From Agrobacterium vitis (GTDB taxonomy: Bacteria; Pseudomonadota; Alphaproteobacteria; Rhizobiales; Rhizobiaceae), in the NCBI RefSeq assembly GCF_014926405.1, contig NZ_JACXXJ020000005.1:2547001-2611000 (forward strand): a stretch of DNA of 64,000 nt, given 5' to 3'. Both the position numbers and the translations under genes were made by a program. The notes beneath the pieces were generated by a model that worked only from the letters and a program-made list of their open reading frames with translations, was not told the DNA's origin and did no database searches. Of this stretch, positions 36,913-46,501 are shown in pieces. The stretch's first letter is position 1. Every line of letters begins with the position of its first letter.

Positions 36913-37352
36913 GGCGCAATCTCCTTGCGGATCTGTTCGATCGTTGCCGGTGCCATTTCCTGGTTGTTCAGTATCCGATCTTCAAGCGGATAAAGACCGC
37001 GAATGGCCTTCAATGCATCGAAGGCGCGCCCTGATACGACCTGAGCGTCGATCCGCTTCAATTCAGCCAGGATCTCGTCATCCTGGAAGCAGGACAGCAA
37101 CATCACGATCGACTTGCGGAACATGGTCAGCGTCTGTTCCTTGCCTTCCGGATTGATGAGGATCATCTGGGCGATGAAATAGAGCTGGCGTAGCGGGGTA
37201 TTGGCGTCTTCCGGCTGGAGCACGTGGTTTTCCAGCAGAAATGTCACATCGTTCAAAAATTCCAGGGCAACCTTCCGATCGACGCGCAAAACGGCACCAT
37301 TGATAAAGATTCGTTCCCCGGATTTCAGCGAGATTCGCAAGGTGCTCTTCAT
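36903..37352 (-). CDS. flbT: Flagellin mRNA regulator FlbT
   Basis: A protein of 149 residues of the FlbT family. In Caulobacter, FlbT binds the 5' untranslated region of flagellin mRNA and limits its translation and stability until hook assembly is complete. The conserved start [20 protein letters not shown] and the segment [14 protein letters not shown] are present. It overlaps flaF upstream by 4 bases and flgD downstream by 10 bases. The five flagellin leaders in this window are natural candidate targets. Confidence 0.93.
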   Translation of the reverse strand: MKSTLRISLKSGERIFINGAVLRVDRKVALEFLNDVTFLLENHVLQPEDANTPLRQLYFIAQMILINPEGKEQTLTMFRKSIVMLLSCFQDDEILAELKRIDAQVVSGRAFDALKAIRGLYPLEDRILNNQEMAPATIEQIRKEIAPWR

Positions 37353-37696
37353 TTAAGTCCATCCCTGATGATGGTGGTTACATCGATTATGCCTTGGTAA
37401 TTGTCGGATTCCCGCTTTCTGATGCGGTCACATTCCTTCAATATCCAAAGGGCAATTGAAATGAGATTGGCTCGAAGTTCCGTGCCAAGCTGGTTGTCCG
37501 GCTGCTTGAGATCCTCAATGAAGCGGATCCAGACGCGGCGCGTATAGTAAAGAGCCTCAATGCCTTCACGACCGTATTTTCCGGCAGTCCTGGCCTGGCT
37601 CAGCAAGTCTATCGATCTGTCGAGAACCTGGCGCTCACGCTCCTTAGCGTCGGCAACCCCATCCTCCATAATCTCATTGTAGGAAAACTGGTACAT
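37349..37696 (-). CDS. flaF: Flagellar biosynthesis regulator FlaF
   Basis: A protein of 115 residues of the FlaF family, known as a positive regulator or secretion helper of flagellin that works opposite FlbT. The family pattern is a Y-rich N-terminus, then EREVLDRSI-type helices (here [14 protein letters not shown]), [19 protein letters not shown] and [13 protein letters not shown]. Its stop overlaps the flbT start (ATGA), so the two antagonists are made from one transcript. It follows flgL after 34 bases. Confidence 0.92.
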   Translation of the reverse strand: MYQFSYNEIMEDGVADAKERERQVLDRSIDLLSQARTAGKYGREGIEALYYTRRVWIRFIEDLKQPDNQLGTELRANLISIALWILKECDRIRKRESDNYQGIIDVTTIIRDGLK

Positions 37697-37730
37697 CTAG
37701 ATTTCCTCTACTCCACCCCACCCTTGATCA

Positions 37731-38798
37731 TCAAAGGTAATCCACAAGGCTGAGCTTCTGCAAGCGTGCGGTCAAGGTGTATGACGTCTCGACCAAAGAT
37801 TGCAGGTTGTTCAAACGGGTCGATGCTTCATAGGCATCCACACCGGTCAAATTGCTTAATTGGTTTTCAATAATGTCCTTCTGGGACGTTAAGGAATCGT
37901 TTGCATTGGTGACACGTTCTTGGGATAGGCCCAATTGTGTGCGTTCGTCATTGATACCGGAAACGGCAAGACCGGAATATTCGATCGCCTTGTTGATCAT
38001 AGCATTGCGGGTTTCGGTCGAGTAATTGCCATTCAGCATTTCGCTGCCGATCACCGAAACAAGGCCCATATAGCGGAAGCCATCGGAGTTGGCGGTGGAT
38101 GAGCTCTGAATAACTTCGTTTTTGCTGATCCGGCTCGACATTGTCTCATCGGTGGCTGCCGACCAATTGTCCGTCCAGTCCGCCCCATCAAAGGATGGCT
38201 CAAGGACGTTCTCCATGAAATCGTCCATCTGGTCAGCGCTGATGCCACTGACGCCATCATCGTCAGGCGACATGCCGAAATATCCGGAAAACAGATTGTC
38301 GAAATTCTGCTTGGCGTCCGTTTCATTATCGTCGTCATCGATATAGTAGTAATCGGTGATCGGCTTCACATCGGTATTGATGCCAGAAAACAGATATTCA
38401 CCGTTCACAGAGGTATTTGCGGCGTCAATGAAGCTGTCCATTGCGCTTTTCATGGTCTTTTGCGCGGAGTCCAGCGTCGTACTGTCAGTGCTGGTACCAA
38501 GACCAACCAGCGTCGATTGCATTGTTGTTGCTGCCGATGCAATCGTATCCAACGCCGTCTGAGATGCATCAAGACGGGTCGAGACGATGGAATTGGTGTC
38601 CATCAGGGACTGCAAGCGCAGAGAGTCCCGATTGAGATCCACGGCTGAAGAGGTCTTGGCGCCAAGTTCTGTTCCGACATCTGCGTATTTGCCGGTCGTC
38701 ACTTCTGTCTGAGCATCCGACATCTGCTTTTGCGCATCACTGATCGTGAGACGCATGGCGTTCTGGATGGTAAGACTGGATATGCTCGATGTCTTCAT
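37731..38798 (-). CDS. flgL: Flagellar hook-filament junction protein FlgL
   Basis: A 355-residue flagellin-like junction protein. The N-terminal coiled-coil segment (MKTSSISSLTIQNAMRLTIS, then QMSDAQTEVTTGKYAD) and the C-terminal helix (NNLQSLVETSYTLTARLQKL) pack as in flagellin. It bridges FlgK and the filament. It starts 3 bases after the flgK stop codon, so the two are translated together. The middle is aspartate-rich. Confidence 0.92.
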   Translation of the reverse strand: MKTSSISSLTIQNAMRLTISDAQKQMSDAQTEVTTGKYADVGTELGAKTSSAVDLNRDSLRLQSLMDTNSIVSTRLDASQTALDTIASAATTMQSTLVGLGTSTDSTTLDSAQKTMKSAMDSFIDAANTSVNGEYLFSGINTDVKPITDYYYIDDDDNETDAKQNFDNLFSGYFGMSPDDDGVSGISADQMDDFMENVLEPSFDGADWTDNWSAATDETMSSRISKNEVIQSSSTANSDGFRYMGLVSVIGSEMLNGNYSTETRNAMINKAIEYSGLAVSGINDERTQLGLSQERVTNANDSLTSQKDIIENQLSNLTGVDAYEASTRLNNLQSLVETSYTLTARLQKLSLVDYL

Positions 38799-38801
38799 GG
38801 C

Positions 38802-40256
38802 TTATGCGATCTCCAAGAGGGATTTCAGCATCTCATCGACAGCGTTCATCAGCTTGGTCGAAGCCTTGTAGGATTGCTCGATATCAAGCATCTTCGACAA
38901 TTCTTCATCGAGATTGACGCCGGTCTTGTTCTGATAGGCTTCCGTGGCCCGCTGCGACAAGGCGGATTTGGTTTCATTGGCTGAATCAGCCGTCGAACGA
39001 TAGCTTTCGAGCCAGCCGACGGAGTTCGAGGCATAGTCGAGGACATTGGAGGTGTCACCGAGACCTGCCGATGAATCGAAGTCCCTTTCATCTTCGAAAC
39101 CTGTGACAAGGTCGTCGAGCAATTCCGAATAACTGACACCTTCCGTTGTATTCCAGGTGTAATTCGAGCCATTGGCGCCGCCATCGCGCAAAAGCGTCGG
39201 ATCACCATCTTCCGCGGTCACGTAAGCGCTGTTGACCTTGAATGATTCCGAAATACCGGAAACAAGCGTTCCATCTTCCGGCGTCGTTCCCTCTTCCCAT
39301 GTGAAGAGGCCCGGCATGTCATTGTCTTTAGTCGATTCTTCCGTTTCCGAAAACATCTTGATCAGCGACCGTGAGGTCTCGTCCAACTGCTGCTGCATCT
39401 GCGGGGCAATCGAATCGCGGATCTGTAGATTGGCGGCAATCGATCCTTCCGCCGTGGTGTTTCCACCCGTACCAGCCTTGACGGGAACGCCATCGATATA
39501 GACCGAGTTGCCCTCGGTCGAAGCACCGTAAGCGCCGGTCGAGTCGAATGTCACCGTTCTCGGCTGCTTGTCGAACAACACGGTGCCATCATTGGTGTAG
39601 AGCGCCATGTCGTTGTTATCGCGCTTGACCGACGATACACCGACAATCTTCGAGATATCCGAGACGAGTTTGTCGCGCTGGTCGAGGGCGTCGTTGGGAT
39701 CGTTCCCTGTCGCCGTCGCCTTGACCACAGACTGATTGACGGTCTCAAACTGCGACAGAAGATCGTTGAGCTTGTTGACATCGTCCTTGATGGCGTCGTC
39801 GGCCTGGGCCCGGACGTTACTGATGCCCTCGGCCGTATTGTTAATCGAGGTGGCGACATCCTGGGCTGCGCTGACCGCCGTTTCCGCCAGGGACAATTCG
39901 CTGGGCTGCGCGGCATAGGATTGCATCGCATCCCGCAGCTTGTTGATATAGGTCGACGGTGACGATTCGTAGTCGTTACCGCCGAGAAGTGCCTTCAACT
40001 GGTCCAGACCGGTATTGAGCGTATCCTGCCCTTCCGCCTGGGACTGCCCTGAAAGCATTTGCTTTTGCAAGACAGCATCTTCGGAACGGGTCGTAACGAC
40101 CTGCGCTCCTCCGGTGCTGGTCGAAATAGTGGCAGCGTCACGCTTGACGTAACCTTCCGTCTGGGAGTTGGCAATATTCTTCGACAGAGCCTGCGACTGG
40201 ACGCCGGTATTGCCGAGAGAAGTTGTCGCCGTATTCATCGTTGACGAAAGAGACAT
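38802..40256 (-). CDS. flgK: Flagellar hook-associated protein FlgK
   Basis: A 484-residue hook-filament junction protein. The N-terminal region (MNTATTSLGNTGVQSQALSK, then NIANSQTEGYVKRDA) is the standard rod/hook family motif. The LTDALDQRDKL-type segment (DPNDALDQRDKLVSDISKIV) is characteristic of FlgK. The C-terminal helix SYKASTKLMNAVDEML completes the coiled coil. It follows flgE by 24 bases and is exported by the flagellar type III system. Confidence 0.93.
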   Translation of the reverse strand: MSLSSTMNTATTSLGNTGVQSQALSKNIANSQTEGYVKRDAATISTSTGGAQVVTTRSEDAVLQKQMLSGQSQAEGQDTLNTGLDQLKALLGGNDYESSPSTYINKLRDAMQSYAAQPSELSLAETAVSAAQDVATSINNTAEGISNVRAQADDAIKDDVNKLNDLLSQFETVNQSVVKATATGNDPNDALDQRDKLVSDISKIVGVSSVKRDNNDMALYTNDGTVLFDKQPRTVTFDSTGAYGASTEGNSVYIDGVPVKAGTGGNTTAEGSIAANLQIRDSIAPQMQQQLDETSRSLIKMFSETEESTKDNDMPGLFTWEEGTTPEDGTLVSGISESFKVNSAYVTAEDGDPTLLRDGGANGSNYTWNTTEGVSYSELLDDLVTGFEDERDFDSSAGLGDTSNVLDYASNSVGWLESYRSTADSANETKSALSQRATEAYQNKTGVNLDEELSKMLDIEQSYKASTKLMNAVDEMLKSLLEIA

Positions 40257-40280
40257 GACACTGCCTTTAAAAGAATAGGA

Positions 40281-41537
40281 TTACCGCTTCAGACTGATCA
40301 GCGTATCCAGCATATCCGCCGCAGTCTGGAACACCTTGGAATTGGCGCTATAGCTGCGTTGGGACTGGATCATGTTGGTCAGTTCCGTCGCGAGATCGAC
40401 ATTGGAACTTTCAAGCGTCTTGGAATTAATGCTGCCGAAGCTGCCTGTATTGGCAAAACCAACCACGACCGTGCCTGCATCCGCCGTGACCTGATAGGCC
40501 GTGCCGTTGACCGATTTCATATTGTCGGGGCTGGCAACCGTGGCCAACGCCACCTTGTAGAGATTGGCGGTCGAGCCATCCTGATAGGTCGCAACGATAT
40601 TGCCGTTGCTGTTAACCGTGACGGAGGATGCCGCGCTGGCGCCATTGCCATCCACGTCGCCTTCCGAGGAATTGGCTGAGTTCAACTGGGTCATGGTCGA
40701 CATATCCACCTCAATCGTCTGAGGCGAACTGGTCGTGCTGTCGGTAAAGGTAAATGTCCCGCCACTGGAGACCGCGCCATCGGAATCGAAGGTCAGGGTC
40801 GTGCTGCCGAGAACACCATTGGTATAAGGGAAATTGGTCTCGTCAGTTGCCTCGCTGGTGCGGAAGATATCCGCTTGCCATTCGTTATCGGCGGTCTTGG
40901 TATAGTAGATGTCATACTGATTGGCGTTACCAAGGCTGTCATAGGCAACCATGGAGCTCTTGAAGCTCCATGTGGCGCTGGCGCTGTTGCTGGAGGGCAC
41001 ATCGCTGGTCACGATATCAGAACCGGACTTCAGGTTACCTTCGATCAATGCATTGGTCGTAGCATTGGCCGAAATGCTGCTGTCCTGAATCTTGACGGGT
41101 TCGAGACCTTCAAAACCGTTGATAACAGAGGCCGGCTCGCCATTTTCGTAGGAATAGCCCAGCAGGGTGTAGCCGGCCGAATTAACCATATACCCATTCT
41201 CGTCGGCCTGGAAATCGCCAGCTCGCGTCAGGAAAACGCTGCCCGCTTCGTCCTGAACGACGAAATAGCCATCGCCCTTGATCGCCAGATCGGTTTCCGA
41301 CGTGCTCGACTGATAAGAGCCTTCCTCGGAAATGCTGTTGACCGTGGTCGTTTGCACGCCGCCGGAATTATAGGTTCCACTGCCCGAGGAACCGACAACT
41401 AGGCTGGAAAATGCGGTTGATACCCGCTTGTAGCCTGTCGTATCCGAGTTTGCGACATTGTCGCCGACCGTGCTCAGCTTGCTGGCTTGGGCCTGCAAAC
41501 CGGATACGGCTGTATTCATGCTGCCTGAAAGGCTCAT
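40281..41537 (-). CDS. flgE: Flagellar hook protein FlgE
   Basis: A 418-residue hook subunit. The N-terminus has MNTAVSGLQAQASKLSTVGD and NVANSDTTGYKRVSTAFSSL, and the C-terminal helix NMIQSQRSYSANSKVFQTAA is the conserved FlgE ending; the middle D1-D2 region is rich in serine, threonine and asparagine. It is the first gene of a long hook/export gene series running down to 30897. It is separated from rem by about 130 bases containing an 11-bp hairpin. Confidence 0.94.
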   Translation of the reverse strand: MSLSGSMNTAVSGLQAQASKLSTVGDNVANSDTTGYKRVSTAFSSLVVGSSGSGTYNSGGVQTTTVNSISEEGSYQSSTSETDLAIKGDGYFVVQDEAGSVFLTRAGDFQADENGYMVNSAGYTLLGYSYENGEPASVINGFEGLEPVKIQDSSISANATTNALIEGNLKSGSDIVTSDVPSSNSASATWSFKSSMVAYDSLGNANQYDIYYTKTADNEWQADIFRTSEATDETNFPYTNGVLGSTTLTFDSDGAVSSGGTFTFTDSTTSSPQTIEVDMSTMTQLNSANSSEGDVDGNGASAASSVTVNSNGNIVATYQDGSTANLYKVALATVASPDNMKSVNGTAYQVTADAGTVVVGFANTGSFGSINSKTLESSNVDLATELTNMIQSQRSYSANSKVFQTAADMLDTLISLKR

Positions 41538-41641
41538 ACCACGTCCCCATTCGATCGTCGTGTGAGAAGATTATGAAGTGGGCCTTGCGTGAAGCTGTTT
41601 GAAAAAACGCTTAAGAGCACATTCGGCTGCAAGGCCCTGAG

Positions 41642-41666
41642 AATCTGGCGGCGTGGCCGCCAGATT
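41642..41666 (-). terminator. Hairpin directly after rem
   Basis: AATCTGGCGGC (41642-41652) and GCCGCCAGATT (41656-41666) form a perfect 11-bp stem with a 3-base loop, beginning one base after the rem stop codon. The minus-strand tail is not T-rich, so it may be an attenuator or mRNA stabiliser rather than a strong terminator. Confidence 0.55.
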
Positions 41667-41667
41667 G

Positions 41668-42339
41668 TTATTTCCAATCAATACAATATCCAAGAAACCG
41701 CTTGGAATCGACCGGGTCGACACCAAGCTTCTTGCGCAGTTTCTTGCGCAGCTTGCTGATATGGCTTTCGACCACATTCTCTTCGACTTCCTCGTCGAAG
41801 ATGCCGTAGATCGCATTGAAGATCTGAGACTTGGACACCCGCCGGCCGCGATTGGCGACTAGATATTCCAGAATGCGGCGCTCGCGGCGCGGCAAGGGGA
41901 AAATCTCTCCGCCGATCTCGGGATCGCGGCCATCCGAATAAACGCGGATCGCGCCGATTTCGGTATAGTTGGCCACAGCCTTCAGGCGCCGCCGAATGGC
42001 CGCAGCTCTCGCCAGGATTTCCCGAGGGTGGACCGGCTTGCGCACCACGTCATCCACGCCACTGTCAAACAGGGCAAGTGTTGCTTCCAACGATGGCTGG
42101 TCACTGACCGCAATCACCGGAGCCGTCGTACGATCCCGGATGGCCCGTGGCAGATCGCCTGTGCGATCTCCCTGACCAAGCAGAAACGCTTCCACGGCTG
42201 CAACATCGCTATCGGCTGCCGAGGCAACCCATTCACCAAATTCGATCGGGTCAAACCCGGTCGAAGGTATTCCTTCACGTCCAAATAAAGACGTGTATCC
42301 ATTCTTAACGAGCTCGCGCTCATCAACCACTACGATCAT
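41668..42339 (-). CDS. rem: Rem, OmpR-type transcriptional activator of motility genes
   Basis: A 223-residue response-regulator-like protein. The C-terminal winged helix ([20 protein letters not shown], then [15 protein letters not shown]) is of the OmpR type. The N-terminal domain keeps the fold and the late lysine (VRKPVHP), but the usual phospho-acceptor Asp appears replaced by Glu near residue 50 (AAVEAFLLG), so activation may not need phosphorylation. In Sinorhizobium meliloti Rem activates flagellar, motility and chemotaxis genes in exponential growth. Its place after motB-motC-fliK-transglycosylase matches that species. Confidence 0.88.
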   Translation of the reverse strand: MIVVVDERELVKNGYTSLFGREGIPSTGFDPIEFGEWVASAADSDVAAVEAFLLGQGDRTGDLPRAIRDRTTAPVIAVSDQPSLEATLALFDSGVDDVVRKPVHPREILARAAAIRRRLKAVANYTEIGAIRVYSDGRDPEIGGEIFPLPRRERRILEYLVANRGRRVSKSQIFNAIYGIFDEEVEENVVESHISKLRKKLRKKLGVDPVDSKRFLGYCIDWK

Positions 42340-42675
42340 TCGTCCGCCTCCGAATCAGTGTGGTGTTTCAACACGACAATGGGTACGAATCGGGGGCTAA
42401 AACGACAACTGTAGAAAGTTAATGATAGTTATTAATAGTTGATTAAGATTTTAGGGGTGATTTGACCTACATCTTGTGTCACTGCCGTTAACCACATACT
42501 ATTTTTCTGTGAAAAAGGTTAACAAAACGCTTGCAAAGCCGTGAGCACATGAAAAAATTATTCGATGCTAATGTGGGCAAGATCGGGGCAGGCAATCAAC
42601 CAGAGATTGTTTTTGCTGACAGAACGGCATTGTGATCTCTGACAGAGAAGCCATCGTTTCCGGCGTGCCAGGTTG
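42340..42675. promoter_or_regulatory. Upstream region of rem
   Basis: A gap of 336 bases between rem and the transglycosylase gene. It contains several TTAAC/TTAAT motifs (for example GTTAAC near 42487 and 42523) and direct copies of ATAGTT around 42425-42440, a plausible control region for rem. It also holds an imperfect 20-base copy of the transglycosylase 3' end at 42606-42625. Confidence 0.45.
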
Positions 42676-43263
42676 TTATTGCTGACAAAATTGCCGCGCA
42701 TTCGCGGTCCAGTTGCCGTATCCGGTTGCAACGAGATTGGCGATGACCCTGCAAACATAGCGTTTTTGCGCTGGATCGTTGTTAGGACCTGCATGATAGC
42801 GCGCCACTGCCATTGTCCAGGTTTCGTGTCTTCCATGCAACGCGACCAGGAATTTTGCGGCGTATTCGACGTTCCGTTTCGGGTCGAACATCTCTTCGAG
42901 CGAGTGGAAATTCTCGTGATGGAAATAGTGGTTGATCTGCATGCAACCAATATCGATCAATTTCGCGCCCTGTTGCTTGGCGAGCGCGAAGGTTTGCATG
43001 GCATCTGTCATGGAATCGGGGAACAGCGCCTTGCCCTCCACATTGAGAGCGTAAGGCTGAAGTGACCCTTTGCGTCCGGTTTCCGTCAGGCCGACCGAAT
43101 AGAGGATCCCTTCAGGGATCCCGTATTTGGCCGCAGCGTTGCTGATTTCGCGCTCGCATAATCCCGCTGAAGCCGAAGCGTAGCCCTCGTTACAGGTAAA
43201 GCTGACCGCTACCGCCAGAAGCATTGCCGCCGGTGCCCACCGTCGCAGAACGTGCCGCATCAT
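42676..43263 (-). CDS. Lytic transglycosylase-like protein of the mot operon
   Basis: A 195-residue exported protein with a signal peptide (residues 1-29, hydrophobic core AAMLLAVAVSFTC) and an SLT-type domain. The likely catalytic Glu is in SVGLTETGRKG, and QINHYFHHENF, YAAKFL and ARYHAG follow the family pattern. It probably cuts peptidoglycan so that the rod or stator can pass the wall. The ATG at 43263 has GGAGGT 7 bases upstream; an ATG follows directly at 43260. The start lies inside the 3' end of fliK (74-base overlap), showing coupling to the mot operon. Confidence 0.82.
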   Translation of the reverse strand: MMRHVLRRWAPAAMLLAVAVSFTCNEGYASASAGLCEREISNAAAKYGIPEGILYSVGLTETGRKGSLQPYALNVEGKALFPDSMTDAMQTFALAKQQGAKLIDIGCMQINHYFHHENFHSLEEMFDPKRNVEYAAKFLVALHGRHETWTMAVARYHAGPNNDPAQKRYVCRVIANLVATGYGNWTANARQFCQQ

Positions 43264-45049
43264 CGACTGGACCTCCGGATGTCTGTCCATAAACATCAAA
43301 AATCGGCTGCGCTTGTGAGCGATTGCCGCCCTGGCTGGAACTGCCACCGCCCTGCTGCATGCTCTGCTGATTGCTGCTCTGGCTCTGGGAATTGGTCTGG
43401 TTGGCGTCATTGCTGGGCTTTTCAGTGCTGGCTATGCTGATCTGGACGTTGTCCACGGAGAAGCCGTGGCTTTTCAGCGCCGCCACAAGACCGTTCTGGT
43501 CTTCGTTCAGCTTTCGATAAGCCGCGCTGTTTTCAACAACCAAACTGACCGTCAATTCGCCATTCGTCAGCTTCAATGTCGCCGTGACACTTCCAAGATT
43601 TTCCGGCGTCATCTTCAGTTTGAGCGTGTTCATCGTTCGATCGGTGCTGATCTGTTCGCTGGCGCTGAGCTTATCGGAAGCATGACTGTGCATCGCCTGC
43701 GCCCAGGAACTGTCACCCGCCATGGATGCGGCAATATTGGCGCCATTGCTGGTGTTGACCGGGGCAATAATGCGTCGGCTGTCAAGCACGCTGACATTCT
43801 GCAACGGATCGATACCTGTCGTTGCTGGCTGGCTTGCGGTATCATCGGCAGGCGACGCCGCCGAGGCATCGCTGCTGGTGACCATATGCAGGGCATCCGC
43901 AACACTGCTATCTTTGACCGTTTCCTTGCTCGCCGGTGAAACGGCATCCTGCTGCCCCGACTGGACGGACTTGGCCTGCTTGGCAAAATCAACCGCTGCG
44001 GTACCCTGGCCGATCTTACCCGTCTTGTCATCCTGCGACGCAACCTGGCCGGCGACGGCAGTCAATGCCCTATCGCCGTTACTGGTGGCCGACCCGGCGG
44101 CTGTCTGGCTGCCTGCTTGACGGGCAGCGTGCTGCAATTGTCCGGCGCTCAAATCGCCCAATAATGTCAAGGCATCCTGGGCGCCCGTCGCTGCCTTTGG
44201 CTCTGCAGCAGTATCTTTGGTATCCTCTGCGGCAGGCTTTGCCGTCTTGGAACTGTCCTTGGTCTGGGTTTTCGTAACCCCCGGCATGTCTGACTGAGCC
44301 GCCGCCGTAGCGGCGTCCTCATCGGTCGCTGTCGACTTGAGGGCTGCCAGGGCCGCGAGCAAAGGTGCACTGTTTTCCTGTCGGCCCTTGATGGCGATCT
44401 TGCCGGTATCATCTCCAGCGCCTTCAGTCTCGGCAGCGAGCGCTTCCTCCGCATTTGCGCCAGCAGTAGCAGCCTCAGTCGTGGCATCATCCTGCTGGGT
44501 CAGGGCCGCAACAAGCTTTGCGAGCATCCCGCTTTCATCCGTCTTCCCCCCGGAGGAAGATGCGGTCTCTGTTTGACCTTGTGTCTGGCCCTCAGCTTGG
44601 GTTTGGGCTTGAGTCTTGGTCTGACTCGCCAAAGCCTTGGCAATCAAAGCAGCCGCCCTGGAATCGCCAGCAGCTATCGGCGCATTGCCGACGGTTTGCG
44701 ACGGTGCCTTGCCGTCATCGCTGGCGCCAGTGGCTTCATCGTCAGCCACATTACCAAGCTGCGACTGCTCCGCCTGAGCCGAACGCTCCTGATATGCTGT
44801 AGCAGATGTCGCTGTGGTCGTGGTTGATTTGGCCGATGACGACGAAGACGCATTCGAACGGGTCTGTGTCTGGTCCTGATCGACAGGAGCATCGTCATCG
44901 TCGGCCTTTTGCTCCTGCGCTTGGCTACGGTCAGCCGTATCGGCCAGAGCGTCCAGAAACCCCTTGCCCGCGCCCTTGCCTTGATCGGAACGGCTGCTGC
45001 TATAGGCTGGCGAAGCGGCAGAACCTGCTGTGATAGTGGCATCGATCAT
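43190..45049 (-). CDS. fliK: Flagellar hook-length control protein FliK (MotD)
   Basis: A 619-residue protein, mostly low-complexity and rich in Ala, Asp, Gln, Ser and Thr, as expected for the flexible molecular ruler. The C-terminal Flg_hook domain (about residues 470-540) includes LKLKMTPENLGSVTATLKL and VVENSAAYRKL, which switches export specificity through FlhB. In Sinorhizobium the gene in this position was first called motD. Its start overlaps the motC stop by 4 bases, and its end overlaps the transglycosylase gene. Confidence 0.9.
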   Translation of the reverse strand: MIDATITAGSAASPAYSSSRSDQGKGAGKGFLDALADTADRSQAQEQKADDDDAPVDQDQTQTRSNASSSSSAKSTTTTATSATAYQERSAQAEQSQLGNVADDEATGASDDGKAPSQTVGNAPIAAGDSRAAALIAKALASQTKTQAQTQAEGQTQGQTETASSSGGKTDESGMLAKLVAALTQQDDATTEAATAGANAEEALAAETEGAGDDTGKIAIKGRQENSAPLLAALAALKSTATDEDAATAAAQSDMPGVTKTQTKDSSKTAKPAAEDTKDTAAEPKAATGAQDALTLLGDLSAGQLQHAARQAGSQTAAGSATSNGDRALTAVAGQVASQDDKTGKIGQGTAAVDFAKQAKSVQSGQQDAVSPASKETVKDSSVADALHMVTSSDASAASPADDTASQPATTGIDPLQNVSVLDSRRIIAPVNTSNGANIAASMAGDSSWAQAMHSHASDKLSASEQISTDRTMNTLKLKMTPENLGSVTATLKLTNGELTVSLVVENSAAYRKLNEDQNGLVAALKSHGFSVDNVQISIASTEKPSNDANQTNSQSQSSNQQSMQQGGGSSSQGGNRSQAQPIFDVYGQTSGGPVDDAARSATVGTGGNASGGSGQLYL

Positions 45050-46497
45050 TTCGTTACGCCCTCCCCCTTCAACATTTTATCTATTTCTTCAAGTTTAGAT
45101 CGGCCACCGCTCATGAATGTCTGGAATTCCGGATCTGGCTTCTGCTTTGCATCTGCCGAGGCCGGAGTAACCGGCGCCGTGCCAATGCCAGCATCGGGCA
45201 TTGCAGTCGCCTTGGCTGGAACGCCGGGGTCCTGCTGATCGGACACATTGGCCACACTCTCTGGGGCAGTATTGTCTCCAGACGGCGGTGGTGTGCTTGG
45301 CGAAGCCGATGGGCTTTGCGGCGCGGTAGGTAGGGTAATAATCTCCTGCGCGACGGCCCGGGCAGCTTCCAGCAAGGCGTTGTCGGAAGCCGACAGTTGT
45401 TCTTTTGGCAATTGTGAGATCGTGTTGAGCGCGTTTTTGACGTCGGTGGTCGAAATCAACGCCGCGCCGCCATAAAGCAGCGCCTGAGGGTCGTTTTTAT
45501 CTGGCAGGCCCGCCAGGCTCTGCGCCTGGCTGGAGGCAAGACTGGCCAAAGCCTGATTGCCGTTGATCGTCGCACGGCGCGCAATGCGCAGATAGACTTC
45601 GCGCTGACGATCCGGATCCATGGTCGCCAATGTCGCCAGAATATCGTTCTTATCCAGCTCCGAGAAATGATCGACAACCAATTGCACCAGCAGATCGGCA
45701 AATTGGCTGGCATAGGGCGAATAGAGAAAGCGGCGGGCATAGCGATTGGCATAGGCCATGGCCCGACCATTCTGGCCGGTATCCATGGCGATCTGGAAGG
45801 ACCGCCGCAGGGCCGCTTCCTCGACGATGGTGCCGGGCGCAACAAGGCGGGCGATATCGAAGAATTTAAGGGCTCCTGCCGGGTCTTTCACCAGGGTGAC
45901 ATTCCCAGCCACCAACGCGATATAAGGCCCGACCCGACCGTTCTGATAGAGCGGTACCATCTCGCCAAGCGAACTTGCCACCAGCACGCCTTTACCACTC
46001 AAGTATTTTCTCAACATATCGCTAACGCGGTTATCGAAATGACCATCAACGTCGCGGGCAACGAGATAGTCCAGCGTCGCCGGATTACCCCCGCTCATCG
46101 TGTAAATCAGCGCCGCATCGACATTGCGAGGGTCTTCGAAATCCGAAGACGCAGCCGTCCGCAGCCGCTTATCGATCCGGGTCAGAAGAAAACGTTGCAT
46201 ATCGGCTGCTGAATGGTCCCCGCGAACAACCGAGTCCTGCACAAATTGCAGAGAGCGCAACATCAGATAAGGCGGTAGGTTATCACTGTCGCCGCCTGCG
46301 GCAGCGCTGCCAACAGGCCCCGTTGCGCCAGCAGCAGGAACCGGAGCCGACCCGTTGCTTGCAGGGGGAGTTGGTCCTGCCGCATATGCCTGACCCGCAC
46401 AGGCAACAGGGCCGCCGACAGCCAGGGTCAGCAGCACGCCATAGAAGGCGAAGCTGGAAAATCCAGATCTGGCACCCAGGGATCTGCGCGCGGTCAT
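45046..46497 (-). CDS. motC: Periplasmic motor protein MotC
   Basis: A 483-residue exported protein with an N-terminal hydrophobic segment (FSSFAFYGVLLTLAVGGPVA) ending in AYA. The mature part is helical and ends in a proline/serine-rich linker and short tail. In S. meliloti MotC is a periplasmic protein that binds MotB and is needed for motor rotation, and MotE is its folding factor; motE is present at 57658-58227. The ATG at 46497 is chosen because it gives a normal signal peptide; a start at 46524 would overlap motB. The fliK start overlaps its stop. Confidence 0.88.
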   Translation of the reverse strand: MTARRSLGARSGFSSFAFYGVLLTLAVGGPVACAGQAYAAGPTPPASNGSAPVPAAGATGPVGSAAAGGDSDNLPPYLMLRSLQFVQDSVVRGDHSAADMQRFLLTRIDKRLRTAASSDFEDPRNVDAALIYTMSGGNPATLDYLVARDVDGHFDNRVSDMLRKYLSGKGVLVASSLGEMVPLYQNGRVGPYIALVAGNVTLVKDPAGALKFFDIARLVAPGTIVEEAALRRSFQIAMDTGQNGRAMAYANRYARRFLYSPYASQFADLLVQLVVDHFSELDKNDILATLATMDPDRQREVYLRIARRATINGNQALASLASSQAQSLAGLPDKNDPQALLYGGAALISTTDVKNALNTISQLPKEQLSASDNALLEAARAVAQEIITLPTAPQSPSASPSTPPPSGDNTAPESVANVSDQQDPGVPAKATAMPDAGIGTAPVTPASADAKQKPDPEFQTFMSGGRSKLEEIDKMLKGEGVTK

Positions 46498-46501
46498 CAC
46501 C

